A stretch of DNA of 64,000 nucleotides, from assembly GCA_023301725.1 (NCBI GenBank), contig JALZUD010000043.1, positions 31,163 to 95,162 on the forward strand. The letters run 5' to 3'. Below the pieces are notes generated by a model. It saw nothing but the letters and a program-made list of their open reading frames with translations, ran no database searches and was not told the origin of the DNA. The position numbers and the translations under genes are program-made. Source of the DNA: Granulosicoccus sp. (GTDB taxonomy: Bacteria; Pseudomonadota; Gammaproteobacteria; Granulosicoccales; Granulosicoccaceae). Each line of letters begins with the position of its first letter. Within the stretch, counting starts at the first letter, position 1. This document shows positions 55,850 to 64,000 of this stretch, piece by piece.

Positions 55850-58800
55850 CTAACGTTTACAAGCTTTGAGATAACGTGAATTCAATGCATCCCTGATGGA
55901 CGCATTGACGGGTCCAACAGCAATCCACTGTTTTTCAAGCTGATTTAATAACTGTTTCTTATCATTTATACCCGCAGAAGTCATACCTTGCTGCAAGTGT
56001 TCCAGCTGGTATTTCATGCGGCGTGCTTTATCTTCAGCGGGTGTCTCAATTCCTGCAGAAACTTCCATACGAATGAGCAAATCACGACGCAACTGCTCAT
56101 TGGCAGCATAATCTGGTTGATCACCCGCCTTAATATGAGCCAAGGCCTGATCACGGCGCGCCTTGAGAATAGTCTCTAGCTCAGTTGATACTTTTACCTC
56201 AGACGCATCCCACGCATGGGTAACATCTTCGACTAGAGTATCCACCGCCGCATCGGGTTGCTCAACGCTGCCTTCGAGTTGTTCACACAACTGCACCAAG
56301 CGTTGGGTTTCTTCCTGACCAGCTTGCGCACGGCGCTTGGAGGCAACCTCCTGTACGCGTGAGCAGGCATCCACAGCTTGACGAAAATCTCGCAGTAAGA
56401 ATTTTTTGTCACGCTCAGGAAATTCGGCAAGTCCATTGAACTCAGTCGTCAGGCTTTGAACGTCATCTTCGTTCAATGTATTGCCACGCGACAACGTTTT
56501 CAGTCTCTTGATGATGTCCTTGGCACGGAACACATGCTCTAGGCCGGCACGCTGTTTCTCACGCTCTACTTTGTGCTGATGCTTGAAAATTGCACCCAGA
56601 TGCCCGTTAAACACCTCCCACAAGGCTTGATCTTCGCGGCGACGCATAACGCCCACTAATTTCCAAGCGGCGAGCAGTTTTTTCGCCTGATTGGCAGAGT
56701 GCTGATTGATTTCACCCTCAGCCAGTGTCTGAGCTTTTTCAACCAACTGTTGCTTCTCAGCTGCGTTGCTGTCGTATTGTTCAGTCAGGGCAGATTCGAA
56801 AGGCTTTAGCGCTTCCGAAAAGCGAGACTCAAGCGACTTGTCAGGCTTTCGATCAGGCACTCGGTTGTTAGACCATTCGCGCTTCGCCTGGTTAACACGC
56901 TTGACTATCGCACGCCAATCCACATCGCCCTTGAGCAACTCGACGTCTGTTTCTAGGGCATCACACAGCGTTGTTTTAGCATCAAGCTTTTGCTGTCGTC
57001 CCTTTTGCTTCTCTTCGAACCATTCCTTACACGGCTCATAGGCGGCATCTCCCGCTCCCTTGAAACGACTCCACAAATCATTGGAGGCTCTACTGACACC
57101 CAGTGCTTTCCATTCACCTTGTAGCTTACGCACTTGTTTGGCAAGCGCATCGGGGTCCAGTTCTTGTGCAGGCAGCGCCTCCATGGTCACACACAACGCC
57201 TCAAGCTTAGGGCGCGCAGCAAAATCCTGCCAGTCTGCCATCTCAGCCAATTGCGATTCGGCGCGAGCTAGTTTGTCATTCAAAGAGCTGCGTTCTGCAG
57301 GCTCCATCAGATCAATTTTCTTGCGCAGGCGGCGCATCATGCTGTTCGCTGGTCCCCACTTGCCATCCTTGATCACTGCTCCCAATGCCGAGAACTGCCT
57401 ATGGGTGGCTTTTATTCTGTCGGCAGATTCTTGCTGCGCCTTGCCCAGACGATCAACCAGTACGTCGTTGTGAGAGCTAAGCGCCTGATAGTAGGCGTGC
57501 TCTGCTACGTATATGCCCGGCATGACAATATTTATATCGAGCAGTGTTTTGACCCTGTTTATACGCTGCTGCAAGGCCGCAGGGCGCGCCTTGTTAATGT
57601 CATAAGGTGGATCGAACAGCACTGCCACAGCCTGCAAGTAAGCACGCAATTGTTCAACTGATTCACTCGACTGAGCAACGTCAACCAGTGGTGCATCAGA
57701 GGTTGAGGTATTGCGCTCGACCAACGTTTCAATGTTGTCCACAGAAACCTTGGCTAACGCAGCCGCCAATGCAGGGTCGTCTAAAGACAGATCTTTTGCC
57801 GGCGGTGGCGGCGCAGGGGCATCTTGCGCAGCATTGTCTGTACTTGTGTTCTCAGATGATGGCTCAGAGCCTAACTTAGGTGCTGTATTCGATGATGCGA
57901 CGGCACCGTCAGGCCCATTCTCATCGGCACTATTGCCAGCTTGTGGCTCGCCACTATTGCTATCGTTACTCGAAGGCGCAGCAGTTTCGTCATTACTGGT
58001 AGTGGCCGTTTTCTGCAAAGCTTCCTGCTCGCTTGAATAGGCTTGCAGACTAGCCTCAGCCTGCGTAATTGCCGCGGTAAAACCCGCCTCGTGCTCTTGC
58101 CTGTCTGAGGCATCTAAAGAGGTCCATTTTTCTCGAAGCGCCTGTAATTTTCCACCGTGCTGCGGAGACCAGACACCTTCATTCAATGCCGTTGCAGCCT
58201 GCAGTGTGGAGCTGACAGCATGACTTCGAGCTATCAGGGCAGCCTCTGCATCAGCTTGTGCATCAAGCTGCTGTTGCAGGCATTTGGCTACGACTTTGTC
58301 TTTTGAGCGAATCGCACTGATTGCCGCTTTTAATGAGTCATGTTGCGTCAATCGCTGGGCCGCAGCCAATCGGGTATCGTGAAACCGAGTTTGCTGTATG
58401 ACACTGACCAGTGCAGATTCGTCAGCTACTGCCTGCAATGCGAATTCTCGTTGCTCAGCAATAGGGCACAGAGCGGCTACCGGAATTGCCAGCTGAGCCG
58501 CGTGGGTGCTTAACAACGCTCGCAAAGCCACATCGCTAACCTGTTCAGCGACCACTTTGTCCGTCAGACGCGTCTCAGCTGCGATGCGTATTTGCTCACC
58601 ATCGTCTAATGCCGCGCCAAGAAGTTCGCGCAGAACGCTCAGATCGTCAACTTTGCCAATAGCTGCCAGACGTACCGATAAGTCTTGGTCGTCTCGGGCC
58701 ATCTGGCAAAGCTGCGGCTGTTCTTGCTCGAGATTGTCGTCAAGATCATTGATATATCCCAGCCGTACCTGCGGATCCTTGTGCTGATGGGCAGCCGTCT

Positions 58801-58882
58801 TTAGAAAATTTTTCACGCCGGGATCATGCAACCACAGAACATAGAAGTTGTCAGTATACCAAGTTGCCCGCCGCGCACTCAT
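55850..58882 (-). CDS. Large DUF349-repeat protein
   Basis: A 1010-residue, highly helical, charged protein with several DUF349 repeats ('LQGEWKALGVSRASNDLWSRFKGAGDAAYEPCKEW', 'LAAWKLVGVMRRREDQALWEVFNGHLGAIF', 'WSNNRVPDRKPDKSLESRFSEAL'). An N-terminal helical repeat region and a Pro/Ala/Asn-rich linker (about residues 290-370) precede them. DUF349 proteins are common in bacteria but have no established role. ATG 58882 has AGGTGAG at a good distance; however homologues start nearer 'VKNFLKTAAHQHKDPQVRL', matching GTG 58816, so the first 22 residues are doubtful. Confidence 0.9.
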   Translation of the reverse strand: MSARRATWYTDNFYVLWLHDPGVKNFLKTAAHQHKDPQVRLGYINDLDDNLEQEQPQLCQMARDDQDLSVRLAAIGKVDDLSVLRELLGAALDDGEQIRIAAETRLTDKVVAEQVSDVALRALLSTHAAQLAIPVAALCPIAEQREFALQAVADESALVSVIQQTRFHDTRLAAAQRLTQHDSLKAAISAIRSKDKVVAKCLQQQLDAQADAEAALIARSHAVSSTLQAATALNEGVWSPQHGGKLQALREKWTSLDASDRQEHEAGFTAAITQAEASLQAYSSEQEALQKTATTSNDETAAPSSNDSNSGEPQAGNSADENGPDGAVASSNTAPKLGSEPSSENTSTDNAAQDAPAPPPPAKDLSLDDPALAAALAKVSVDNIETLVERNTSTSDAPLVDVAQSSESVEQLRAYLQAVAVLFDPPYDINKARPAALQQRINRVKTLLDINIVMPGIYVAEHAYYQALSSHNDVLVDRLGKAQQESADRIKATHRQFSALGAVIKDGKWGPANSMMRRLRKKIDLMEPAERSSLNDKLARAESQLAEMADWQDFAARPKLEALCVTMEALPAQELDPDALAKQVRKLQGEWKALGVSRASNDLWSRFKGAGDAAYEPCKEWFEEKQKGRQQKLDAKTTLCDALETDVELLKGDVDWRAIVKRVNQAKREWSNNRVPDRKPDKSLESRFSEALKPFESALTEQYDSNAAEKQQLVEKAQTLAEGEINQHSANQAKKLLAAWKLVGVMRRREDQALWEVFNGHLGAIFKHQHKVEREKQRAGLEHVFRAKDIIKRLKTLSRGNTLNEDDVQSLTTEFNGLAEFPERDKKFLLRDFRQAVDACSRVQEVASKRRAQAGQEETQRLVQLCEQLEGSVEQPDAAVDTLVEDVTHAWDASEVKVSTELETILKARRDQALAHIKAGDQPDYAANEQLRRDLLIRMEVSAGIETPAEDKARRMKYQLEHLQQGMTSAGINDKKQLLNQLEKQWIAVGPVNASIRDALNSRYLKACKR

Positions 58883-59073
58883 GCTTTCTCACCTGCGCAG
58901 CATTTACGCAGGCCCTCACCAGTGCTGATTTGGCCTTGGAAAGGGCGTGTTTACAAAAATTGCGAGTTCTGCCACATATCCAACAATGTATTAATTACGC
59001 CGAAAAACAGTCGACAGAATCCGCTTTAATCGGCCGATACCGGTCATTAACCACCCACTATCTCTTTGCAAAC

Positions 59074-60009
59074 ATGAGTCTACTAGCCCAGCGTACCGTC
59101 AGTCCTATTACCGATCAGACCCCGCTGGCGCTAGTGAAGGCGCAGCTAGAAACCGTGCTTCTTGGAAAAAGTCAGCAGATTACGCTGGCGCTGTCCTGCA
59201 TCCTGGCACGTGGACATCTCCTCATAGAAGATGTACCGGGTGTCGGCAAAACCACGCTGGCACACGCCTTGGGCGCATCCCTTGGCCTTGACTGGAAAAG
59301 AGTGCAATTCACCAGTGATCTTCTGCCAGCCGATGTGGTGGGGATTTCGATTTACACCAGCGAATCACAGCAGTTTGAATTTAAGCCCGGCCCTGTCTTT
59401 ACCCAGATACTACTGGCAGACGAAATAAATCGTGCACCAGCGAAAACACAAAGTGCCCTGCTAGAAGCCATGGAAGAGAGACAAGTCACGATAGATGGCG
59501 AAACACATCGCCTTGATGAACAGTTCTTTGTTATCGCAACGCAAAACCCAAACGATCAATTAGGCGCATTTATGCTGCCAGAATCACAACTGGATCGATT
59601 TCTAATCGGTATCGACATCGGTTATCCGGACGCTGCCACCGAACGCGAGTTGCTCGAAAACGGCGACAGGCGCGCACGGACAAGTCAGCTGTCCGCGCCT
59701 CTGGGGGCGAAAGCGCTAAATGAATGTATCGAGGCCTCTCAACAATTGCATATTTCGAGTCCAGTGTTTGACTACATTCAAGCGCTTATTCTGGCAACAC
59801 GCAACGATGGCGTGGGGTTAAGCCCAAGAGCTGGTCTGGCAATGGTTCGTCTGTGTCGAAGCTACGCCTACCTTCACGATCGCAGTCACGTGTTGCCTGA
59901 AGATGTAAGAGATATATTTCCGGCATTAGCAGGGCATCGAATGACGGGTAGCGTCAAAAGTGGCTACAAAAAAGCGTATGAGATTCTCGACAAAGTCCCC
60001 ATGCCCTGA
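59074..60009 (+). CDS. MoxR family AAA ATPase
   Basis: A 311-residue cytoplasmic ATPase. Walker A 'EDVPGVGKTT' (about residue 53), Walker B 'ILLADEINRAPAKTQSALLEAM' and sensor 'IATQNPNDQLGAFMLPESQLDRF' are all typical of MoxR, a chaperone-like AAA group. Start at ATG 59074 matches homologues; an upstream in-frame ATG at 58864 gives unrelated sequence. It precedes DUF58 (10 bp) and the transglutaminase gene, the usual MoxR-DUF58-TgpA set. Confidence 0.95.
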   Translation: MSLLAQRTVSPITDQTPLALVKAQLETVLLGKSQQITLALSCILARGHLLIEDVPGVGKTTLAHALGASLGLDWKRVQFTSDLLPADVVGISIYTSESQQFEFKPGPVFTQILLADEINRAPAKTQSALLEAMEERQVTIDGETHRLDEQFFVIATQNPNDQLGAFMLPESQLDRFLIGIDIGYPDAATERELLENGDRRARTSQLSAPLGAKALNECIEASQQLHISSPVFDYIQALILATRNDGVGLSPRAGLAMVRLCRSYAYLHDRSHVLPEDVRDIFPALAGHRMTGSVKSGYKKAYEILDKVPMP

Positions 60010-60018
60010 ATCTATCCC

Positions 60019-61017
60019 ATGACGCAAGGCCTCCCCCACCAGATCAAACAAAGCACCTTGTGGCAGCGTGTGTTCCGTACCCGCGCAGAGGATGTCCTGC
60101 CTCACGATATAACTCATGAGCGCATCTACATTGTGCCCAGTAAACGCGGCTGCGCATTTTTGTTCACAGTGCTAGTGATGCTAATCGCCTCAGTAAACTA
60201 CGCGCTATCGCTGGGGTACGCATTGAGCTTTCTGCTAACTGGCCTGTTTGCAGCCTCACTACTCCACACATACAAAAACATCGCCGGTCTTACCGTACAA
60301 GATATCGAGTTGCAAGATGCCTTTGCGGGCACATCTGGCCAAATTGATCTGTCACTGAACAACACTCAACAACGTGCTCGGCATGGCATAAGAATAAGTT
60401 CAGCCCAAACGACTACTCCATTAATTCACCCAGAAGCTAGCACAAGTAAAAGCATCACAATAAACACACCCGCGTTAAACAGAGGGATATACAAGCCTGG
60501 TAGATTAACACTGCAAAGTGATTGGCCTCTTGGACTATGGACGTGCTGGACCTATCTACATGTCGATCACAAGGCCTTCGTTTATCCCACCGCAGAATCC
60601 GATCCACCACCGCTGCCAACGCTTGGGGGGCCAGAGGCAAAAGATCGTCTCAAGCCAGCAACCACAGGTGATGTTAACGGCTTACGCGAATACCAGCCCG
60701 GTGATTCTATGGGCTCGATAGCCTGGAAGAGCTCAGCACGCACCAACGGCTTGCTTTCACGAACATTCGAATCAGAATCTGCTAGCACTAACACCATACT
60801 GTCGCTGGAACATACAGGTCTGGCAGAACAAGAGGCGCAGTTATCACGCCTTTGCGCATGGGTTCTACTGGCCGAGACCCAACAAACCGACTATGCAGTT
60901 CAACTAAAAACACTATCCATTCCACAAGGACGTGGACGACAGCATCGAGCACGAGCATTGGAGGCCCTGTCTATTTACGGACATAGCGCTGAATCATCGA
61001 ACACGAATGCGCAATGA
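60019..61017 (+). CDS. DUF58 domain membrane protein
   Basis: A 332-residue protein with two membrane helices near the N-terminus ('AFLFTVLVMLIASVNYALSLGYALSFLLTGLFAASLL'). The C-terminal half has the DUF58 signature 'GLREYQPGDSMGSIAWKSSARTNGLLSRTFE', a von Willebrand A-like fold common in MoxR operons. Role unknown; probably assists the neighbouring MoxR ATPase. Its ATG follows the MoxR stop by 10 bp and its stop overlaps the next start by 4 bp. Confidence 0.93.
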   Translation: MTQGLPHQIKQSTLWQRVFRTRAEDVLPHDITHERIYIVPSKRGCAFLFTVLVMLIASVNYALSLGYALSFLLTGLFAASLLHTYKNIAGLTVQDIELQDAFAGTSGQIDLSLNNTQQRARHGIRISSAQTTTPLIHPEASTSKSITINTPALNRGIYKPGRLTLQSDWPLGLWTCWTYLHVDHKAFVYPTAESDPPPLPTLGGPEAKDRLKPATTGDVNGLREYQPGDSMGSIAWKSSARTNGLLSRTFESESASTNTILSLEHTGLAEQEAQLSRLCAWVLLAETQQTDYAVQLKTLSIPQGRGRQHRARALEALSIYGHSAESSNTNAQ

Positions 61018-63128
61018 ATAAAAGTAGACGCTTTACATGGCGCAACCTGTTGCCGGTACTTCATGCCAGTGACGATAGCAGCATGGACGCCCGCACTTTG
61101 TACGCCTTGTCGTGCTTACTGGTGCTTGTACAATTACCACATACATTGAACATGCCGGTCTGGGTGAGCGCTGTTGGCTTAAGCCTAGTAGGGGCGCGCC
61201 TTGCATTAATAAAAAATCCAAAACACACGCTACTTGGATGGCTTCTGTCACCAGCTTCAGTCACTGGTATCGCAGCCTTAAGCGCTTTAGCGATAAAGTG
61301 GGACTACGGTTATATTATTGGACGAGACCCCTGCGTCGCTTTTCTATTCATATTGGTTGCAGCAAAATTTGCTGAAGTCAGGCGCGCTATAGATGCCACG
61401 TTGTTATTGTGTTTGTGCGCCTTCTTGTTATTAACTCAATATTTTTATTCGCAAACTATCATTGCAGCTATTGTCACCTTACCTGCAGTAGTAGCACTAG
61501 CCTACTGCCTTGCCATACTACGAGATGCAAAAACACCACAGAACGTAACCTTCCACCTGAAATTGATCTGCAAGTTGCTGTTGCAGGGCTTGCCAATCGC
61601 TGCGTTACTGTTTTTTGTATTCCCCCGATTACCCGGCCCCATGTGGTCTCTACCTGATGGCACGGCGGGCACAACAGGCTTATCAGATTCAATGAGCCCG
61701 GGCTCCATTGGCAAGCTATCACAGTCGGGGGCCGTGGCCTTCCGAGTTGAATTTGATGGCGATACACCTGAGCCCAGTCAACTCTATTGGCGCGGTATAG
61801 TGCTGTCGCAATTCAATGGCCGTAGTTGGTCCACTAATGATCAGACGTTTGCAGCCTCTACCACCTACTTTGATAGCGTACAAAGTCAGGCGGCGCCGAG
61901 CATTGATTACACCGTTACACTCCCGGCACATCAGATGCGCTGGTTGTTTGCACTTGATGCGGCAAGCTCACAACCCACAAACTACAACGCCTCGGGCCAG
62001 GCAGATGCACTTGACTCCAACAGAACATCTCGCCCCATTGGCACGGTGCTAGCCGATGGACAAATACAATCCCGAAATCGGGTAACACAGCCGTTGCGTT
62101 ACAGACAGAGTTCATCGCTGAGTGATGTCATTCCAGCTATGCATGCACCTCGCGCTGACACTGTGTTTTTACCCGAAAAAAATACGCGAGCTATTCGCTT
62201 TGCTAAAGAACTCAGAGCACGTACCTCGAGTGATCGAGAATATGCCAAAGAGGTGCTAAGGCACTTTAACCAACAACCCTTTCGCTACACTTTGGAACCC
62301 CAGCTATTAGGCTCATCGCCAGTGGATGAATTTCTGTTTGATACACAGGAAGGATTTTGCGAGCACTACGCTTCTGCATTTGTGGTTCTGATGCGAGCCG
62401 TTGGAATACCTGCACGTATCGTGACAGGCTATCAGGGTGGCGAAATAAACAATGACTATCTGATTGTGCGTCAAGCAAACGCGCACGCCTGGGCAGAGGT
62501 TTATCTAGACGGTGTTTGGCAGCGCGCAGACCCCACCGCAGCTGTTGCACCCTCACGTGTGGAGCAAGGTCTGGCAGCGGCACTACCCAATGAGGCTGCA
62601 GTGCCACGAATGTCTCACCAGACACCCGGCTTAATACGCAATGTGCTGCTGCGCTGGGATACCTTGAATTATCACTGGCAACGCCTTGTTATCGATTTTG
62701 ATGATGATTCGCAGCAAAGCTTCTGGGACGCTATAGGACTAGGCAAGGCAGCACTTTGGCAGATCAGCGTCATCGCGCTATTGATCATAGGCCTATGGAG
62801 TGCATGGGTTATCGGACTACCACGCTGGCCACACTCTCGACTACAAAGGCAAGAGCGGCACTGGAATAGACTAGTAAAAACGCTTAACGCTAATTCATTG
62901 TCACGCGAGCACGCAGAGAGTGCTTCAGAATTTTTACAAAGAGCTTGCGAACAGTGGCCCTCTTGCACTTCGCGATTCATGCGACTCGAAGTAGCGTTTG
63001 AGCGCCTGCGATTTCAAGCTATAAATGATCAACAACAAAAAGAGCTAAGTAAGCAGTTGCTCAAGGATATAGTCTGGTTACAATTCAACTTGCCATTTCG
63101 TCGCAGGGCAGTATTGGTAAAACGTTGA
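61014..63128 (+). CDS. Transglutaminase-like membrane protein, TgpA family
   Basis: A 704-residue protein. The first about 210 residues form several membrane helices; a periplasmic transglutaminase domain follows with the Cys-His-Asp triad visible in 'EGFCEHYASAFVVLMRAVGIPARIVTGY', 'ANAHAWAEVYLDGVW' and 'RADPTAA'. Another membrane helix ('ISVIALLIIGLWSAWVIGLP') and a DUF4129-like C-terminus follow. TgpA of Pseudomonas is essential and linked to cell-wall integrity. The gene ends the operon and its ATG overlaps the DUF58 stop. Confidence 0.95.
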   Translation: MNKSRRFTWRNLLPVLHASDDSSMDARTLYALSCLLVLVQLPHTLNMPVWVSAVGLSLVGARLALIKNPKHTLLGWLLSPASVTGIAALSALAIKWDYGYIIGRDPCVAFLFILVAAKFAEVRRAIDATLLLCLCAFLLLTQYFYSQTIIAAIVTLPAVVALAYCLAILRDAKTPQNVTFHLKLICKLLLQGLPIAALLFFVFPRLPGPMWSLPDGTAGTTGLSDSMSPGSIGKLSQSGAVAFRVEFDGDTPEPSQLYWRGIVLSQFNGRSWSTNDQTFAASTTYFDSVQSQAAPSIDYTVTLPAHQMRWLFALDAASSQPTNYNASGQADALDSNRTSRPIGTVLADGQIQSRNRVTQPLRYRQSSSLSDVIPAMHAPRADTVFLPEKNTRAIRFAKELRARTSSDREYAKEVLRHFNQQPFRYTLEPQLLGSSPVDEFLFDTQEGFCEHYASAFVVLMRAVGIPARIVTGYQGGEINNDYLIVRQANAHAWAEVYLDGVWQRADPTAAVAPSRVEQGLAAALPNEAAVPRMSHQTPGLIRNVLLRWDTLNYHWQRLVIDFDDDSQQSFWDAIGLGKAALWQISVIALLIIGLWSAWVIGLPRWPHSRLQRQERHWNRLVKTLNANSLSREHAESASEFLQRACEQWPSCTSRFMRLEVAFERLRFQAINDQQQKELSKQLLKDIVWLQFNLPFRRRAVLVKR

Positions 63129-63160
63129 ATGAAATTCAGATAGCAAAGCAATGCTCACGC

Positions 63161-64000
63161 TTAGTTGCTACCACCCAGATCAACAACTTCAATCAGCTTA
63201 TCGCTGGTAGCCAAGGTCCAGACAACAGCCAAGGCAAAACGCGTTTGCTCATTAACCTCAAACAACGGGCTGTCCTCATTAGCTGCCCCATGAAAAAATC
63301 CTTTAATAAATCCAGTGAACACACGAACAGAGTCGAAAGGCTGGACTGCAAAACCTGCAAATAAAGTGGTCTCAAGATACCCGGCTCTTGAATCAAAAAA
63401 GGCTCGATCGGCTGTGACAAATTCAGGATCAACCTGATAGAAATAGTCCTGCAGTTTCTCACTGGCAAAAGTAACATCCAACCCCGTCAGCACCGTAATA
63501 CCAGAGCCTCGTATATTAGTCATATTGAAGCCAACACCAATGTCGGCCACCCCCCCAAGGGGTTCCACACTACCAAAATCGGTAGCAAAAACCGCTCTGA
63601 GATCGGCAGTGAACCGCCCCTGTATACGCTCGCCAGTTGGCAAGACAGTGTCCATAATTCGTAGCTGAAATCGTGGACCTATCTCAAACAGAAAATCCAG
63701 ATCAGGCAGACCTTCACGCGCAGAATTGCCATCGGAGTTAGCGTTCAACGATCCTCCTGTGGACAGTTCCAAGGTAAAACGCGGTTTCTCAATAGCGACA
63801 GCCCTTACCCCACCATCACCTGCCCTGAATATGGAGGAGCGGTAAATAAAGAAAGGCAATGCGATACCTCTATTACTGGTTTCACTGGATGCCGGATAAT
63901 CAAAACCGGAAGAAAAACCGCCACCAACACCAAATTCCCAACGTGGTTTTAACGTAAAGTTTGGCCGCGTAGCTTGTTCTGCAGACAACCCCAGCGAAAC
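63161..64000 (-). CDS. MipA/OmpV family outer-membrane protein (partial, N-terminus beyond window)
   Basis: The minus-strand frame is open to the window edge and gives 279 residues, missing the signal peptide and first strands. The pattern is beta-barrel-like: 'WEFGVGGGFSSGFDYPASSETSNRGIALPFFIYRS', 'LGGVADIGVGFNMTNI', 'YLETTLFAGFAVQPFDSVRVFTGFI' and an aromatic-poor C-terminus. This matches MipA/OmpV, whose members act as scaffolds for murein enzymes or as porins. It is convergent with the transglutaminase gene, 32 bp apart. Confidence 0.82.
   Translation of the reverse strand, partial: VSLGLSAEQATRPNFTLKPRWEFGVGGGFSSGFDYPASSETSNRGIALPFFIYRSSIFRAGDGGVRAVAIEKPRFTLELSTGGSLNANSDGNSAREGLPDLDFLFEIGPRFQLRIMDTVLPTGERIQGRFTADLRAVFATDFGSVEPLGGVADIGVGFNMTNIRGSGITVLTGLDVTFASEKLQDYFYQVDPEFVTADRAFFDSRAGYLETTLFAGFAVQPFDSVRVFTGFIKGFFHGAANEDSPLFEVNEQTRFALAVVWTLATSDKLIEVVDLGGSN

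Noticed and set aside
63125..63364. 79-codon plus-strand frame overlapping the transglutaminase stop
   Set aside because: Almost fully antisense to the MipA/OmpV gene, which has clear protein character.

Overview
This 64 kb window reads as a chromosomal segment of a free-living, probably marine, heterotrophic gammaproteobacterium. The evidence is the gene content: glutaminyl-tRNA synthetase and IbaG/BolA, an LpxL/HtrB-type lipid A acyltransferase, a his-tat gene order, TRAP transport, a laminarinase-type GH16 enzyme, and a paired DUF1800/DUF1501 cassette. Base composition looks moderate (around 50% GC by eye) and even. A lineage such as Granulosicoccus/Arenicella would fit, but this is inference and no genus can be assigned from the sequence alone. 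I see no rRNA, recognisable tRNA, insertion sequence, prophage or CRISPR array.

Layout. 1-3.9 kb: a partial M61 aminopeptidase, an unknown lipoprotein and a lytic transglycosylase. 4-8.9 kb: glnS, two paralogous LysM/SH3-like lipoproteins and a SixA-type phosphatase. 9-14.1 kb: small lipoprotein and hypothetical genes, a candidate small RNA with a strong terminator, ibaG, an unknown protein, the ABC-F ATPase uup and a chorismate-mutase-like protein. 14.1-22.1 kb (all minus strand): gpmI, tatC-tatB-tatA, hisE-hisI-hisF-hisA-hisH-hisB and dtd. 22.1-22.7 kb: a gene-free stretch rich in inverted repeats, possibly an RNA gene. 22.7-30.4 kb: lpxL, a TPP riboswitch controlling thiBPQ, threonine aldolase, thiamine pyrophosphokinase and a DUF1311 protein. 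30.6-36.3 kb: an OmpA-like protein with a Thr-Glu repeat, a membrane coiled-coil protein, and the exported DUF1800/DUF1501 pair. 36.5-40.9 kb: a TRAP transporter (dctP, dctQ, dctM) followed by a zinc dehydrogenase. 40.9-50.7 kb: a secreted protein, a CsaA-like protein, an SLC13/RCK transporter, an aspartoacylase-family protein lacking a metal-ligand His, a GT2 glycosyltransferase, a DUF6164 protein, a secreted FN3-GH16 glucanase and a zincin-like lipoprotein. 50.7-58.9 kb: an HNH nuclease, an ABC exporter, a LysR regulator, an EAL phosphodiesterase fused to a degenerate CZB domain, and a large DUF349 protein. 59-64 kb: a MoxR-DUF58-transglutaminase operon and a partial MipA/OmpV protein.

How genes work together. 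thiBPQ under a TPP riboswitch plus thiamine pyrophosphokinase form a thiamine salvage route (import, then phosphorylation to TPP). hisBHAFIE encodes the later and central steps of histidine synthesis and runs straight into tatABC; the DUF1501 protein carries a twin-arginine signal and is a likely Tat substrate. The TRAP genes and dehydrogenase overlap as an uptake-and-oxidation operon, with a hairpin terminator after dctP that should leave the binding protein in excess. MoxR, DUF58 and the transglutaminase overlap or nearly abut, as in many Gram-negative bacteria.

Most noteworthy: the structured intergenic region at 22.33-22.55 kb, the EAL-CZB fusion with lost zinc ligands, the His-to-Arg change in the deacylase, the unannotated small-RNA candidate at 9.84 kb and the zincin-like lipoprotein at 49.1 kb. 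None of these is proven to be a new system.
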